A stretch of DNA of 64,000 nucleotides from Parvibaculum sp963975745 (GCF_963975745.1 NZ_CAXBIB010000001.1:248001-312000), one strand, 5' to 3'; shown: positions 17,611-26,750, numbered from the stretch's first letter. Numbers and translations are program-made. Notes: generated by a model from the letters alone, not told the origin.

Positions 17611-18546
17611 ATGCCGAAATTTTCATCGAGATTGCCGGCCGAATGGCGCGAACGGATGTCGTTGCCGTTGGTCGCTGCACCGATGTTTCTGATCTCGGGT
17701 CCGGAGCTTGTTCTGGCCGCCTGCCGTGAAGGCGTAATCGGGACCTTTCCGACGCCCAATGCGCGCAGCGTGGCTGTGCTCGATGAATGGCTGGACCGGA
17801 TCACGACCAGTCTCGATGCGCATGATGCACCTTGGGCTGCCAATGTGGTGGTGCATCGTTCGAACGCCCGGCTCGACGAGGACCTCGATCTCGTGATGCG
17901 CTACAAGGCGCCGCTGGTGATTACCGCGCTCGGTAGCCCCCGTGCGATCGTCGAGCGCGTGCACGAATATGGCGGCCTGGTCTTCGCCGATGTGAACTCG
18001 GTTGCCTTCGCCCGCAAGGCCGTGGCGGCGGGTGTCGACGGGCTGGTTCTGGTGGCAGCCGGCGCCGGCGGACATACCGGGCCCATGACAGGCTTCTCCT
18101 TCGTGCCGGCCGTGCGGGAATTTTTCGACGGGCCGGTCATTCTGGGCGGCGGCATCACCGACGGCGCCGGCATTCGCGCCGCGGAAGTGCTGGGCGCCGA
18201 TCTGGCCTATATGGGAACGCGCTTCATCGCCTGCGCCGAAAGCCTCGCCGCACCCGAGTACCGCGATATGCTGATCGCCTCGACCGTCGACGATCTGATT
18301 CTGACCCGCGCCATCACCGGGGTTGCCGCGAACTGGCTCAAACCGAGCATTGAACGTGCGGGATACGATCTCGACGCGATGGAGAAAAACCCCGATATCG
18401 ACTTCACCGATCCGCAATCGGGCGCAAAACGCTGGGCGCAGGTCTGGTCTGCGGGACATGGTGTTGGCACAATCGACCGGGTGGAGCCGGTAGCCGCCCT
18501 GGTGGCGCGCCTCAGGGAGGAATACGCGCGGGCGAAACAACGATAA
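17611..18546 (+). CDS. nitronate monooxygenase
   Basis: A 311-aa FMN-dependent TIM-barrel enzyme of the 2-nitropropane dioxygenase/NMO family, oxidising alkyl nitronates to carbonyl compounds and nitrite. Visible motifs are LPLVAAPMFLISGPELVLAA at the N-terminus, LVAAGAGGHTGPMTGFSFVP with the catalytic-region His, the phosphate-binding ILGGGITDGAGIRAAEVLGAD, and YMGTRFIACAES. ATG has GAGGAG five bases upstream, only two bases after the YejA-like stop, so they may be co-transcribed. Some relatives act on acyl-CoA-like substrates. Confidence 0.88.
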   Translation: MPKFSSRLPAEWRERMSLPLVAAPMFLISGPELVLAACREGVIGTFPTPNARSVAVLDEWLDRITTSLDAHDAPWAANVVVHRSNARLDEDLDLVMRYKAPLVITALGSPRAIVERVHEYGGLVFADVNSVAFARKAVAAGVDGLVLVAAGAGGHTGPMTGFSFVPAVREFFDGPVILGGGITDGAGIRAAEVLGADLAYMGTRFIACAESLAAPEYRDMLIASTVDDLILTRAITGVAANWLKPSIERAGYDLDAMEKNPDIDFTDPQSGAKRWAQVWSAGHGVGTIDRVEPVAALVARLREEYARAKQR

Positions 18547-18587
18547 GGGATGAAGGTCCCGCAAAGTGCTTTGGGAGGAGCGCGGCA

Positions 18588-20249
18588 ATGATCCTGGCGT
18601 CGAAAACGGAGATTGAGACCCATACGCGTGCGGGCTGGTGGGGTGCGGACACCATCGACACGCGCTTTCGTGCCAACGCCGCTGCGACGCCCGATCGCCT
18701 GGCCGTTGTCGACCCGCCCAATCGCGCCGATATCGACGGACGCGCACCCCGCCGTCTGACCTATGCCGAACTGGCCGACGCGGCCGACCGCATTGCGACC
18801 GCCTTCCTGGCTGCGGGCATGAAAAAGGACGACGTGCTGGCCGTGCAGCTTCCGAACGTTGTGGAGCTTGTGGCGGTCTATCTGGCCGCCTGGCGCATCG
18901 GCCTCGTCGTCACCCCGGCGCCGGTGCAGTGGCGCGCCCATGAACTTGGCGACGTGCTTGAGTTTGTCGGCGCGAAGGCGGCGGTGACCGCACGCAGCAT
19001 TCGCGGCCACGACCACGCGACGATGTTCGAAAGTCTGAAACCGAAGCTGCCGGCGCTCGCCGACATCTTCGTGATCGGCGAAACGCAATGGCCTGCGGCC
19101 GATGCCGCCCGGCTCGACGCCGCACCGAAGGTGGACGCGAACGAGGCCGCAACGATCTGCTGGACGTCCGGCACCGAGGCGCGGCCCAAAGGCGTGCCCC
19201 GCAGTCACAATCACTGGATGATCGCCGGTCTTGCCTGCGCCGATGCCGCGCAATTACAGCCCGGCGACACAGTGCTGAACCCTTTTCCGCTGGTCAACAT
19301 GGCTGCCATCGGCGGCTGCTTCATGCCATGGCTGCTGACCGGCGGCACGCTGGTGCAACACCATCCCTTCGATTTGCCGGTATTCCTGAAACAACTGGTC
19401 GGCGAGAAGATCGCCTACACGGTTGCGCCGCCAGCCGTGCTGTCGCTGCTGCTGAAGGAAGAAAAGCTGATGGCTTCGCTCGATCTCTCGGCTGTGCGCA
19501 GCATCGGTTCGGGGTCAGCACCGCTTGCACCCTGGATGGTCAAGACCTGGCAGGAGCAATATGGTCTGCCGATCGTCAACATCTTCGGCTCCAACGAAGG
19601 CACCTGCCTGATTTCGGGCGCGGGCGATGTGCCTGACCCGGAAGAACGCGCCCAGTTCTTCCCGCGCTTCGGCGTCAAGGGGCTCGAATGGCCGGCAAAG
19701 ATTGCCGGTGCCATCGAGACGAAGCTGGTCGACATCCAGACCGGCGAGGAAGTGAACGAACCCGGCAAGGCCGGCGAATTGCTGATCAAGGGTGCCACGG
19801 TCTTTGCGGGCTATTTCCGCGCCGGCGACGGCGGCGGCCCCACAGATGCGATCGACAAGGACGGCTTCTTCCACACCGGTGATGTCTTCGAGATTGCCGG
19901 CGCCGGCAACCGCTATTACCGCTTCGTCGAACGCGCCAAGGACATCATCATCCGCGGCGGCATGAACATCTCGCCCGGCGAGATCGACGGGCTGCTGGCG
20001 GGCCTGCCGAAGATCAAGGAAGCAGCCGTTGTCGGCTATGCCGACCCGGTGATGGGGGAAAAGATCTGTGCCGTTGCCGTCCCGGCCGAAGGCGAAAGCG
20101 TGACGCTGGAGGATATCCGGGCGCATCTCGCAAAGGCCGATATCGCCGCCTACAAGATTCCCGAGCGGCTCGAAATTGCCGAGGCCCTGCCCCGCAATCC
20201 GCTTGGCAAGGTCTTGCGGCGTCAACTCAGGGAGATGATCGGGGCCTAA
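18588..20249 (+). CDS. AMP-dependent acyl-CoA synthetase
   Basis: A 553-aa ANL-superfamily ligase that activates a carboxylic acid to its CoA thioester via an acyl-adenylate. The P-loop-like A3 motif is ICWTSGTEARPKG, A5 is NIFGSNEGT, A7/A8 is FHTGDVFEIAGAGNRYYRFVER followed by AKDIIIRGGMNISPGEID, and the catalytic Lys motif is PRNPLGKVLRRQ at the end. The acid is not predictable, though the arrangement resembles cyclohexanecarboxylate or medium-chain acid ligases. GGGAGG precedes the ATG. The gene ends by overlapping the convergent VOC gene by four bases. Confidence 0.9.
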   Translation: MILASKTEIETHTRAGWWGADTIDTRFRANAAATPDRLAVVDPPNRADIDGRAPRRLTYAELADAADRIATAFLAAGMKKDDVLAVQLPNVVELVAVYLAAWRIGLVVTPAPVQWRAHELGDVLEFVGAKAAVTARSIRGHDHATMFESLKPKLPALADIFVIGETQWPAADAARLDAAPKVDANEAATICWTSGTEARPKGVPRSHNHWMIAGLACADAAQLQPGDTVLNPFPLVNMAAIGGCFMPWLLTGGTLVQHHPFDLPVFLKQLVGEKIAYTVAPPAVLSLLLKEEKLMASLDLSAVRSIGSGSAPLAPWMVKTWQEQYGLPIVNIFGSNEGTCLISGAGDVPDPEERAQFFPRFGVKGLEWPAKIAGAIETKLVDIQTGEEVNEPGKAGELLIKGATVFAGYFRAGDGGGPTDAIDKDGFFHTGDVFEIAGAGNRYYRFVERAKDIIIRGGMNISPGEIDGLLAGLPKIKEAAVVGYADPVMGEKICAVAVPAEGESVTLEDIRAHLAKADIAAYKIPERLEIAEALPRNPLGKVLRRQLREMIGA

Positions 20250-20842
20250 TCGGCGGCCTGGTTGAGCAGCTTCAGCCGCGCCATCTTGATCGAGCGCGTC
20301 TTCTCGGTCCATTCGCGGATGGCCTGTGCCGCGCGATCGCCTTCCGCTTTCATGATCTCGTCATGCCTGGTGTCGCGCACGGTGATCTCGCAGGCCAGGC
20401 CGCTCGGATCGAAGAAATAGATCGAATGACAGAAGTGATGGTCGATGGGCCCGAACACCGGCACCTTTGCCTCCTTGAGGCGTGCGATGAAGGCATTGAG
20501 CTCGTCCATCGAGCCGACCTCAAAGGCAAAGTGATAGTCCTCGATCCCGTCCTTCATCCGGAAGACATCGTCGCTGGCCGTTGACGGCTCATCGAAGAAG
20601 GCAATGAAGCGTCCGTCACCCATTTCGAAGAAGAGATGCATGTAGGGCCGGTCCTTGCCGGCCGGGTCCTTGTCGAAGGCGAGCGCCGCGGCAGGCTTGA
20701 GGCCCAGCAGATCGCAATAGAACTTGCGCGTCTCCTCGGCATCGCGGCAGCGATAGGCAATGTGATGAAAGCCGGTGATCATGGGTGCCGGCGTCGTTGC
20801 GTCGCCGATATGATCGACCTTGCCCAGAAACGCGTTGCTCAT
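20246..20842 (-). CDS. VOC (glyoxalase/dioxygenase-fold) family protein
   Basis: A 198-aa vicinal-oxygen-chelate protein. One metal-binding His lies in GFHHIAYRCRDAEETRKFY, another in DYHFAFEVGS, and the Glu in GLACEITV, matching the His-His-Glu site of type I extradiol dioxygenases and glyoxalases. ATG at 20842 follows GGGGAGG directly. Family members isomerise, cleave or epimerise small organic substrates in the cytoplasm. It lies among acyl-CoA ligase and CoA-transferase genes, so a role in degradation of an aromatic or related acid is possible. Confidence 0.85.
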   Translation of the reverse strand: MSNAFLGKVDHIGDATTPAPMITGFHHIAYRCRDAEETRKFYCDLLGLKPAAALAFDKDPAGKDRPYMHLFFEMGDGRFIAFFDEPSTASDDVFRMKDGIEDYHFAFEVGSMDELNAFIARLKEAKVPVFGPIDHHFCHSIYFFDPSGLACEITVRDTRHDEIMKAEGDRAAQAIREWTEKTRSIKMARLKLLNQAAD

Positions 20843-20911
20843 CCGATCCTCCCCGAAAGGCGATGACATTCGCTCAAGGCTACCCCTGCCCGCTTGTGGA
20901 AACCAGCCTGT

Positions 20912-21670
20912 CTAGAGCGGCTCGCGGGCAAAAATAGCTTCGAGGCTGGTCATGTTCATGCCGTGCTTGACGTAGTTATAGGGCGTTACATTGACCGACT
21001 TGATCAGGCTGCGCTGGATTTCGGTGCCGATGCCGCCATCGGCCGCCGGTACCATATCGAAATCGATGACGTTGATGCAGGCGGGGTCCTGCTCGAAGGC
21101 CCGCACGGCTTTCAGCCCCTCATTCAGCGAGCAGCCCGTGGCCGCCCAGCCAAGGATCAAGCGATTGGTGCCCTCATGCGCCGCCACCAGCATTGTGTGC
21201 CAGCCGGGCTCGGCCAGCAGCCGCTGGACCGCGCCGACGGTGCGGCGCTGCGCATCGGCAAAGACCTCGCCGCCCTCGAGCATCGTCGCGCCGGGCTCCG
21301 CCGCCGTCTCGAAGTAATAGGCCATCTTGGCGGCAAGTTCGGTGCGGCTGCTCACCTTGCCGAAACTGCCGCCGTGAATTTCGACGAGTTCGGGTTCTTC
21401 TTCGAGAAAGGGGCGCTCTGCCGTCTGCTCCGCCAGCACACGCTCGGCCGTCTGCCGCGTGCGCGGTACGCCCGAACAAACCGCGCGGTCGAAGCGCACA
21501 TGGGCAAGCGCCTTGCCGGCGGCGGTTGCCTGTTCCTGACCGAGTGGCGTCAGCGGCACCACTTTCGTGTCTCCGCCGGCTGCCACGATCTCCGGCCCGA
21601 AATAGTCGACATGGCCATGCCGCATCAGATAGAGGCGCCGGCGGCCTGTCGTGCCCGGAAGTGTGCTCAA
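20912..21670 (-). CDS. histidine phosphatase family protein
   Basis: A 252-aa phosphoglycerate-mutase-like protein. The catalytic RHG motif is in LYLMRHGHVDYFG, followed by LTPLGQEQATAAGKAL and CSGVPRTRQTA with the phosphate Arg, VEIHGGSFG, and a second catalytic His in VAAHEGTNRLILG. Members are broad phosphomonoesterases. The TTG start overlaps the stop of the upstream CoA-transferase gene (TTGA), with GGAGG before it, so the two are translationally coupled. The same frame stays open upstream through the CoA transferase as a non-coding shadow. Confidence 0.87.
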   Translation of the reverse strand: MSTLPGTTGRRRLYLMRHGHVDYFGPEIVAAGGDTKVVPLTPLGQEQATAAGKALAHVRFDRAVCSGVPRTRQTAERVLAEQTAERPFLEEEPELVEIHGGSFGKVSSRTELAAKMAYYFETAAEPGATMLEGGEVFADAQRRTVGAVQRLLAEPGWHTMLVAAHEGTNRLILGWAATGCSLNEGLKAVRAFEQDPACINVIDFDMVPAADGGIGTEIQRSLIKSVNVTPYNYVKHGMNMTSLEAIFAREPL

Positions 21671-22797
21671 ATCGCCTCCGCCTTCTTCAGCGCCTCGACA
21701 TCGGCGGCCGAGAAGCCCCAGTCCTTGAGCGCGCTCTCGGTGTGTTCGCCGACCTGGGGCGCGGGGCCCTGGATTTTCGACTCGGTGCGCGAGAAACGCG
21801 GCGCGACATTGGGCTGCGCGACGCCGTCGATCTCGACGATGGTCTGGCGCGCCTTGTTGTGCGGATGGTCGATCGCTTCCTTGATCGAGAGCACCGGTGC
21901 AAAGCAGATGTCGGTGCCTTCCATGATCGCGCACCATTCGTCGCGCGTCTTCGTCTTGAAGACGTCCTCGATCTTCTTCTTCATCGCGGGCCATTGCGTG
22001 CGGTCCATCTGCGCATCCCAGAGGCTGTCGGTGAGACCGGCCTTCTCGCGCAGGATCGCATAGAATTGCGGCTCGATTGAACCGATCGAGATCCACTTGC
22101 CGTCCTTGGTTTCGTAGGTGTCGTAGAAATGCGCGCCGCCATCGAGCATGTTGGTGCCGTGCGGTTCCTGCCACATGCCGGATGCCGTGAAGCCGTAGAA
22201 CATGGCCATCAGCGAGGAGGCGCCGTCGGTCATCGCCGCGTCGACCACCTGTCCCTTGCCGCTGCGCTGTGCTTCGACCAGCGCGGCCAGCATGCCCATG
22301 GCGAGGTAAAGCGCCCCGCCGCCGAAATCGCCGACGAGGTTGAGCGGCGGCACCGGCTTTTCGCCCGGCCGGCCGATCGCATGCAGCGCGCCGGTCAGCG
22401 AGATGTAGTTGATGTCGTGGCCGGCGGCATTGGCCAGCGGGCCGGTCTGGCCCCAGCCGGTCATGCGGCCGTAGACGAGCTTCGGGTTGCGCTTGAGGCA
22501 GACATCCGGCCCGAGGCCGAGACGTTCCATCACGCCGGGGCGAAAGCCTTCCTGCAGGATGTCGGCGCTCTCGATCAGCTTCAGGCAGGCCTCGACCGAT
22601 TCCGGCTTCTTGAGGTCAAGCGCCACCGATTTGCGCCCGCGCGAGCCGATGTCGAACTTGGAGCCGCCGCGTCCGCCCTTGCGGTCGATGCGGACGATAT
22701 CCGCGCCCATGTCGGACAGCAGCATGGCGCAGAACGGGCCCGGCCCGATACCTGCGAATTCGACGACCTTGATGCCGTTCAGCGGTCCGCTACCCAT
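21667..22797 (-). CDS. CaiB/BaiF family CoA-transferase or acyl-CoA racemase
   Basis: A 376-aa class III CoA transferase-fold protein, closest in layout to alpha-methylacyl-CoA racemase. Visible features are LNGIKVVEFAGIGPGPFCAM, LSDMGADIVRIDR, RGRKSVALDLK, LQEGFRPGVMERLGLG, GRMTGWGQTGPLANAAGHDINY (racemase-type His and Asp) and GGGALYLAMGMLAAL. Racemases of this type convert 2-methyl-branched acyl-CoA between R and S forms for beta-oxidation. ATG at 22797 is preceded by AAGGGAG. It leads an operon with the histidine phosphatase and diverges from an acyl-CoA ligase. Confidence 0.9.
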   Translation of the reverse strand: MGSGPLNGIKVVEFAGIGPGPFCAMLLSDMGADIVRIDRKGGRGGSKFDIGSRGRKSVALDLKKPESVEACLKLIESADILQEGFRPGVMERLGLGPDVCLKRNPKLVYGRMTGWGQTGPLANAAGHDINYISLTGALHAIGRPGEKPVPPLNLVGDFGGGALYLAMGMLAALVEAQRSGKGQVVDAAMTDGASSLMAMFYGFTASGMWQEPHGTNMLDGGAHFYDTYETKDGKWISIGSIEPQFYAILREKAGLTDSLWDAQMDRTQWPAMKKKIEDVFKTKTRDEWCAIMEGTDICFAPVLSIKEAIDHPHNKARQTIVEIDGVAQPNVAPRFSRTESKIQGPAPQVGEHTESALKDWGFSAADVEALKKAEAI

Positions 22798-22950
22798 GAC
22801 GTGCTCCCTTGAATTCAGCTGTTTGCCCTTTGTTGGGAGTGATTTGTACAGGCTGCAACGGAGCCCGTAAACGTTCACCGGATTGACGCAAGGGCGGGTT
22901 GGCACGCCTCGCTTGCCGGCTTTCGGTTCCACCTCTACAAACGCCCTGTC

Positions 22951-24507
22951 ATGCCCCTGCCCGCCCCCTCGATCGCTCGCGGATACACCGGCGAGCCCTG
23001 CCCCGCCGCCTTCAACATCGCCCGCTATTGTCTGGCGCATGCGGCGAAGGCGACGCCCGACAAGATCGCGCTGATTGTCGTCAGCGACGCCGATGCGCCG
23101 CTCGAAGCGGCCGAGCGCTGGACCTATGGCGCGCTTGACGAGGCGGTTCGCCGCGTGGCGGCGGGTCTCCTCGCCGATGGCTTCACCCGCGGCGAGCGCC
23201 TGATGATCCGCATGCCCAACACATCGGACTATGCGCTGCTGTTTTTTGGTGCGCTGGCCGCGGGTCTGGTGCCGCTTCCATCTTCCTCGCAACTGACCGC
23301 CGAGGAGGCGGATTTCCTGCTGGCAGATTCAGCCGCCGCCGCAGTCGCACTGGCACCCGGCATGACGATGCAAACGGGCGCTGCGCGGGTGATCGACTCG
23401 GCCATGATCGCGCGGCTGAAGACGCATGTGCCGCTTGAAGCCTGTGCCGACACCGCCGCCAACGATCCGGCCTTCCTTGTCTACACTTCGGGCACCAGCG
23501 GCCGCCCGAAGGGTGTGCTGCATGCCCATCGCAGCGCCTGGGGCCGCCGTCCGATGTATCGGGGCTGGTACGGGATCGAACCCAGCGACACGATGCTTCA
23601 TGCCGGGGCCTTCAACTGGACCTATACGCTGGGCGTCGGCCTGACCGATCCCTGGGCCAATGGCGCGACCACCGTTCTCTACAATGGCGAAAAGGATGTG
23701 CAGGTCTGGCCGAAGCTGATGGAGAAAACGGGCGCGACGCTATTTGCCGCCGTGCCGACGCTCTATCGCCAGATCCTGAAATATTGCGACCTCGCCGCGC
23801 ATGACATTTCCTGCCTGCGCCATGGACTGACCGCCGGCGAAGCGCTCTCGCCGGCGCTGCTCGATCACTGGCGCGGCGCGACCGGCAGGGAGCTCTACGA
23901 GGCGCTCGGCATGTCGGAATGCTCGACCTATGTCTCGACCGCGCCCGGCATGGAAATCCGGCCCGGCAGCCCGGGCCGGCCGCAACCCGGACGTTGCGTG
24001 GCGGCATTGCCGGTCGAAGGCGGCACCGAGCCGCTGCCGCCGGACGAAACGGGATTGCTGGCGGTTCACCGCTCCGACCCGGGGCTGATGCTGGGCTATT
24101 GGCGCCGCCCCGAGGAAGAAGCCGAGGTCTATCGCGGCGAATGGTTCATCGGCGGCGATCTGGCGAGCTTCGACGCCGACGGCTACATGCATTATCACGG
24201 CCGGGCCGACGACCTGATGAACGCGATGGGATATCGCGTCTCGCCGCAGGAGGTCGAGGCCGCGCTGGCCGGTCATCCCGATGTGCAGGAGGTTGCCGTG
24301 ACCGAACTGCATGTGCGCGAGGATCTGTCGGTGATTGCCGCATTCGTGGTGCCGAAGGAAGCCGCCGAACCCGATGCGGCCTCGGTCCTCGCCTGGGCAG
24401 GGAGACGCCTGGCCGCCTACAAGCGTCCGCGTGAAATCATTTTCGTCGATAGCCTGCCGCGCACGACCAACGGCAAGGTGATGCGGCGCGCGCTTCAGCG
24501 CAGCTAG
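22951..24507 (+). CDS. AMP-dependent acyl/aryl-CoA ligase
   Basis: A 518-aa ANL ligase. The adenylate-forming motif is LVYTSGTSGRPKGVLH, followed by YEALGMSECSTY, GYWRRPEEEAEVYRGEWFIGGDL, YHGRADDLMNAMGYRVSPQEVE and the terminal catalytic PRTTNGKVMRRAL. The pattern resembles benzoate/4-hydroxybenzoate-CoA ligases and medium-chain acyl-CoA ligases. Its neighbourhood (racemase, phosphatase) favours breakdown of a branched or aromatic acid; the substrate is unknown. The stop overlaps by four bases the stop of a small convergent membrane-protein gene. Confidence 0.88.
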   Translation: MPLPAPSIARGYTGEPCPAAFNIARYCLAHAAKATPDKIALIVVSDADAPLEAAERWTYGALDEAVRRVAAGLLADGFTRGERLMIRMPNTSDYALLFFGALAAGLVPLPSSSQLTAEEADFLLADSAAAAVALAPGMTMQTGAARVIDSAMIARLKTHVPLEACADTAANDPAFLVYTSGTSGRPKGVLHAHRSAWGRRPMYRGWYGIEPSDTMLHAGAFNWTYTLGVGLTDPWANGATTVLYNGEKDVQVWPKLMEKTGATLFAAVPTLYRQILKYCDLAAHDISCLRHGLTAGEALSPALLDHWRGATGRELYEALGMSECSTYVSTAPGMEIRPGSPGRPQPGRCVAALPVEGGTEPLPPDETGLLAVHRSDPGLMLGYWRRPEEEAEVYRGEWFIGGDLASFDADGYMHYHGRADDLMNAMGYRVSPQEVEAALAGHPDVQEVAVTELHVREDLSVIAAFVVPKEAAEPDAASVLAWAGRRLAAYKRPREIIFVDSLPRTTNGKVMRRALQRS

Positions 24508-24677
24508 TACGACGTGCCGGGCCGTTCCCGCGGCAGCGGCTGAGGTTCGCCCGCGAACGAGACCTCAATCTGACGAAGCCTGTCGAACAGGGATGCCGTT
24601 GCCGTCACAGGGTTTGCGTCGAGCGCCCAGACGCAAAGCATGAATCCGGCAACGATACCCATCAGGAAATTGGACAT
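24504..24677 (-). CDS. 57-aa membrane-anchored protein, paralogue of 26361
   Basis: The ATG at 24677 has GGAGG ten bases upstream. The protein starts with one hydrophobic helix (MSNFLMGIVAGFMLCVWALD), then ANPVTATASLFDRLRQIE and a short polar tail rich in Pro/Arg. The N-terminal block matches the 97-aa protein at 26361 (small residue, hydrophobic GF, CVW, then NP plus small residues). Family unknown; probably a single-pass inner-membrane protein with a small periplasmic or cytoplasmic tail. It lies downstream of the putP-like gene on the same strand. Confidence 0.55.
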   Translation of the reverse strand: MSNFLMGIVAGFMLCVWALDANPVTATASLFDRLRQIEVSFAGEPQPLPRERPGTSY

Positions 24678-24787
24678 GGGGACCAAGCCTCCTCGCCCGT
24701 CGACGCAACAAGGTTAAAGACTCGCGCGGCGAGAAGAGAAAAACAAGCAGAATCAATGGGTTGTTTCAAAAAGATACAGTGAAATGG

Positions 24788-26242
24788 TTAATGCGCGACA
24801 AAGTCATGCGCGGCCCGAACGACGGCGGGCGGCTGCCGCCCCGCCAGACTGACGGCGACGATCGCGGCCATGCCGGCCACGAAGCCGGGCAGGATTTCGT
24901 AGAGATCGAAAATGCCGCCCGAGAGCTGCTTCCAGACGATGACGGTGACCGCGCCGGCAATCATGCCCGCCAGCGCGCCGTTGCGCGTCATGCGGCCCCA
25001 GAACAGCGACAGGATGACGACCGGCCCGAAGGCGGCCCCGAACCCCGCCCAGGCATAGGCGACCAATGACAGCACCGTGCTGTCGCGATCGAGCGCCAGC
25101 AGAATGGCGGCGGCGGAGATCAGGACCACGGAACCGCGCCCGACCTTCAGCAGTTCAGGCGCCTCGGCCCGCGGCCTGAACAGGCGCTTCCAGAAGTCCT
25201 CGGCAATGACGCTCGACGAGACCAGCAGCTGCGAAGAGACCGTGCTCATGACGGCGGCCAGCACGGCGGCCAGCAGCACGCCTGCAACCGCCGGGCTGAA
25301 CAGGGCCTGTGACAGGGCAAGGAACACCGTTTCGGGATTGGAGAGCGGTGCGGCGGCGAAATAGCCGATCCCGGCAAGGCCGGTCGCCACGGCACCGTAA
25401 AGCGCCAGCACCATCCAGGTCATGCCGATCAACTGCGCGCCGGGGATCGACCGCTCGTCGCGGATCGCCATGAAGCGGGCCAGAATATGCGGTTGCCCGA
25501 AATAGCCGAGCCCCCAGGCCATCAGCGAGATCGCGCCGACCAGGCTGACGTCGTGAAAGGCATCGAGGACGCCGGCCGGTCCCGCATCCACCGCGCTGCC
25601 GGTTGCGAGGGCAAGACCGCCCATCGCCGACATCGCCACGGCCGGCACGATCAGCAGCGCGAAGAACATCATCACGCCCTGCACCGTGTCGGTCCAGCAG
25701 ACGCCGAGAAAGCCGCCGATCGCCGTGTAGCCGAGAATGCTGACGGCGCCAATGGCCAGTGCCCAGTGGTAGTCAAGTCCGAACACCTGCTCGAACAGGA
25801 TCGCACCAGAGACCAGCCCGGCCGAGGTATAGATCGTGAAGAAGATCAGGATGACAAAGGCGCTCGCCACGCGCAGCACGCGGCTTCGGTCGTCAAAACG
25901 GTTCTCGAAATAGTCGGGCAGCGTCAGCGCGTCGCCGGCCGCTTCGGTGTAGCGCCGGAGGCGCCGCGCGATGAAACGCCAGTTGAACAGCGCGCCGGCG
26001 ACAAGGCCGATCGCGATCCAGATCTGGTTGAGGCCGTAGAGATAGACCGCACCCGGCAGACCGAGCATCAGCCAGCCGCTCATGTCCGAAGCGCCGGCCG
26101 AAAGGGCCGTCACCCAGCGACCGAGTTGCCGTCCGCCGAGAATGTAGTCCTTGAAATTGTCGGTGAAGCGATAGGCCGCGACGCCGAGCGCCAGCATCGC
26201 CACAAGATAGACCGCAATCGTCAGGGGAAGAACCGCACTCAT
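24788..26242 (-). CDS. putP: PutP-type sodium:solute symporter
   Basis: A 484-aa protein with about thirteen hydrophobic helices, in the SSS family. GGRQLGRWVTALSAGASDMSG and WLMLGLPGAVYLYGL form the sodium/proline-binding helix region, ALAIGAVSILGYTAIGGFLG and CWTDTVQGVMMF follow, and AAVMSTVSSQLLVSSSVIAEDFW holds the Ser/Thr pair that corresponds to the Na site of PutP. It probably imports proline or a similar solute with Na+. The ATG overlaps the stop of a 31-aa membrane-protein gene (ATGA), so its translation is coupled to that gene. The symbol reflects family resemblance. Confidence 0.88.
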   Translation of the reverse strand: MSAVLPLTIAVYLVAMLALGVAAYRFTDNFKDYILGGRQLGRWVTALSAGASDMSGWLMLGLPGAVYLYGLNQIWIAIGLVAGALFNWRFIARRLRRYTEAAGDALTLPDYFENRFDDRSRVLRVASAFVILIFFTIYTSAGLVSGAILFEQVFGLDYHWALAIGAVSILGYTAIGGFLGVCWTDTVQGVMMFFALLIVPAVAMSAMGGLALATGSAVDAGPAGVLDAFHDVSLVGAISLMAWGLGYFGQPHILARFMAIRDERSIPGAQLIGMTWMVLALYGAVATGLAGIGYFAAAPLSNPETVFLALSQALFSPAVAGVLLAAVLAAVMSTVSSQLLVSSSVIAEDFWKRLFRPRAEAPELLKVGRGSVVLISAAAILLALDRDSTVLSLVAYAWAGFGAAFGPVVILSLFWGRMTRNGALAGMIAGAVTVIVWKQLSGGIFDLYEILPGFVAGMAAIVAVSLAGRQPPAVVRAAHDFVAH

Positions 26243-26334
26243 CGGGCGCGATACCAGGTGACGGCCGACAGAAGTATGGCAAGCGCAGGCAACGCAAGCA
26301 CCAGCCAGCTTTCAATCGAAACTCCGCCGAGCAT
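26239..26334 (-). CDS. 31-aa symporter small accessory protein
   Basis: An ORF of 31 codons (begins MLGGVSIESW, ends VTWYRAR) holding one hydrophobic helix, LVLALPALAILLSAVTW, with a basic C-terminus. GGGTGG lies just before its ATG, and its TGA overlaps the putP ATG. Tiny single-helix proteins encoded directly before SSS-family symporters are known as symporter small accessory proteins; the layout here is the same, and a membrane partner of the carrier is the likely role. It is too short for ordinary gene calling. Confidence 0.65.
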   Translation of the reverse strand: MLGGVSIESWLVLALPALAILLSAVTWYRAR

Positions 26335-26360
26335 GGCACCACCCTTCTGCAAGGCGCCGG

Positions 26361-26654
26361 TTACATCGGGGGCAGCCCGCCCGGCTGACTTAGCCAGTTG
26401 GTGTTGGGATGTGCAAGAGGCGGAATCGGGATGACGACATTGTCGGAGGCGGACTGGAGGCCACGGTCACGGTAGAGGCCCGGATAGTTTCCCTTGTGTC
26501 CGCGTGCCGGTGCGACATGGTACTCTGCTTGCAGATGATCATGGGCGGCGTTCACCTTGTGGCCGAAGTTGAACGCGGCCTCGGTCGGATTGAGTCCATA
26601 GGTCCAGACGCAGGCAAGGAAGCCCAGGACAAATCCGGTAACGAGTTTTCCCAC
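26361..26654 (-). CDS. 97-aa membrane-anchored protein, paralogue of 24504
   Basis: One N-terminal hydrophobic helix (MGKLVTGFVLGFLACVWTYG) is followed by LNPTEAAFNFGHKVNAAHDH and a hydrophilic, Pro/Asn-rich tail. The GFLACVW..NP block repeats the GFMLCVW..NP block of the 57-aa protein at 24504, so the two are related. It lies directly upstream of the 31-aa protein and the putP-like gene on the same strand and may be part of that transcript. No known family; likely a membrane-tethered small protein. Confidence 0.6.
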   Translation of the reverse strand: MGKLVTGFVLGFLACVWTYGLNPTEAAFNFGHKVNAAHDHLQAEYHVAPARGHKGNYPGLYRDRGLQSASDNVVIPIPPLAHPNTNWLSQPGGLPPM

Positions 26655-26750
26655 GGCATTTCCCTTCGTTGCTCTCCAAGCAACATTCCGGAAAATACTG
26701 GGCTTATATACTTAACAAAACGTTTATTTCGGCCGCGTCCGACCGGCGCC

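Noticed and set aside
20912..22174. 420-codon frame as a fused protein
   Set aside because: Only its last 252 codons match a family (histidine phosphatase); the upstream part overlaps the CoA transferase and lacks family features.
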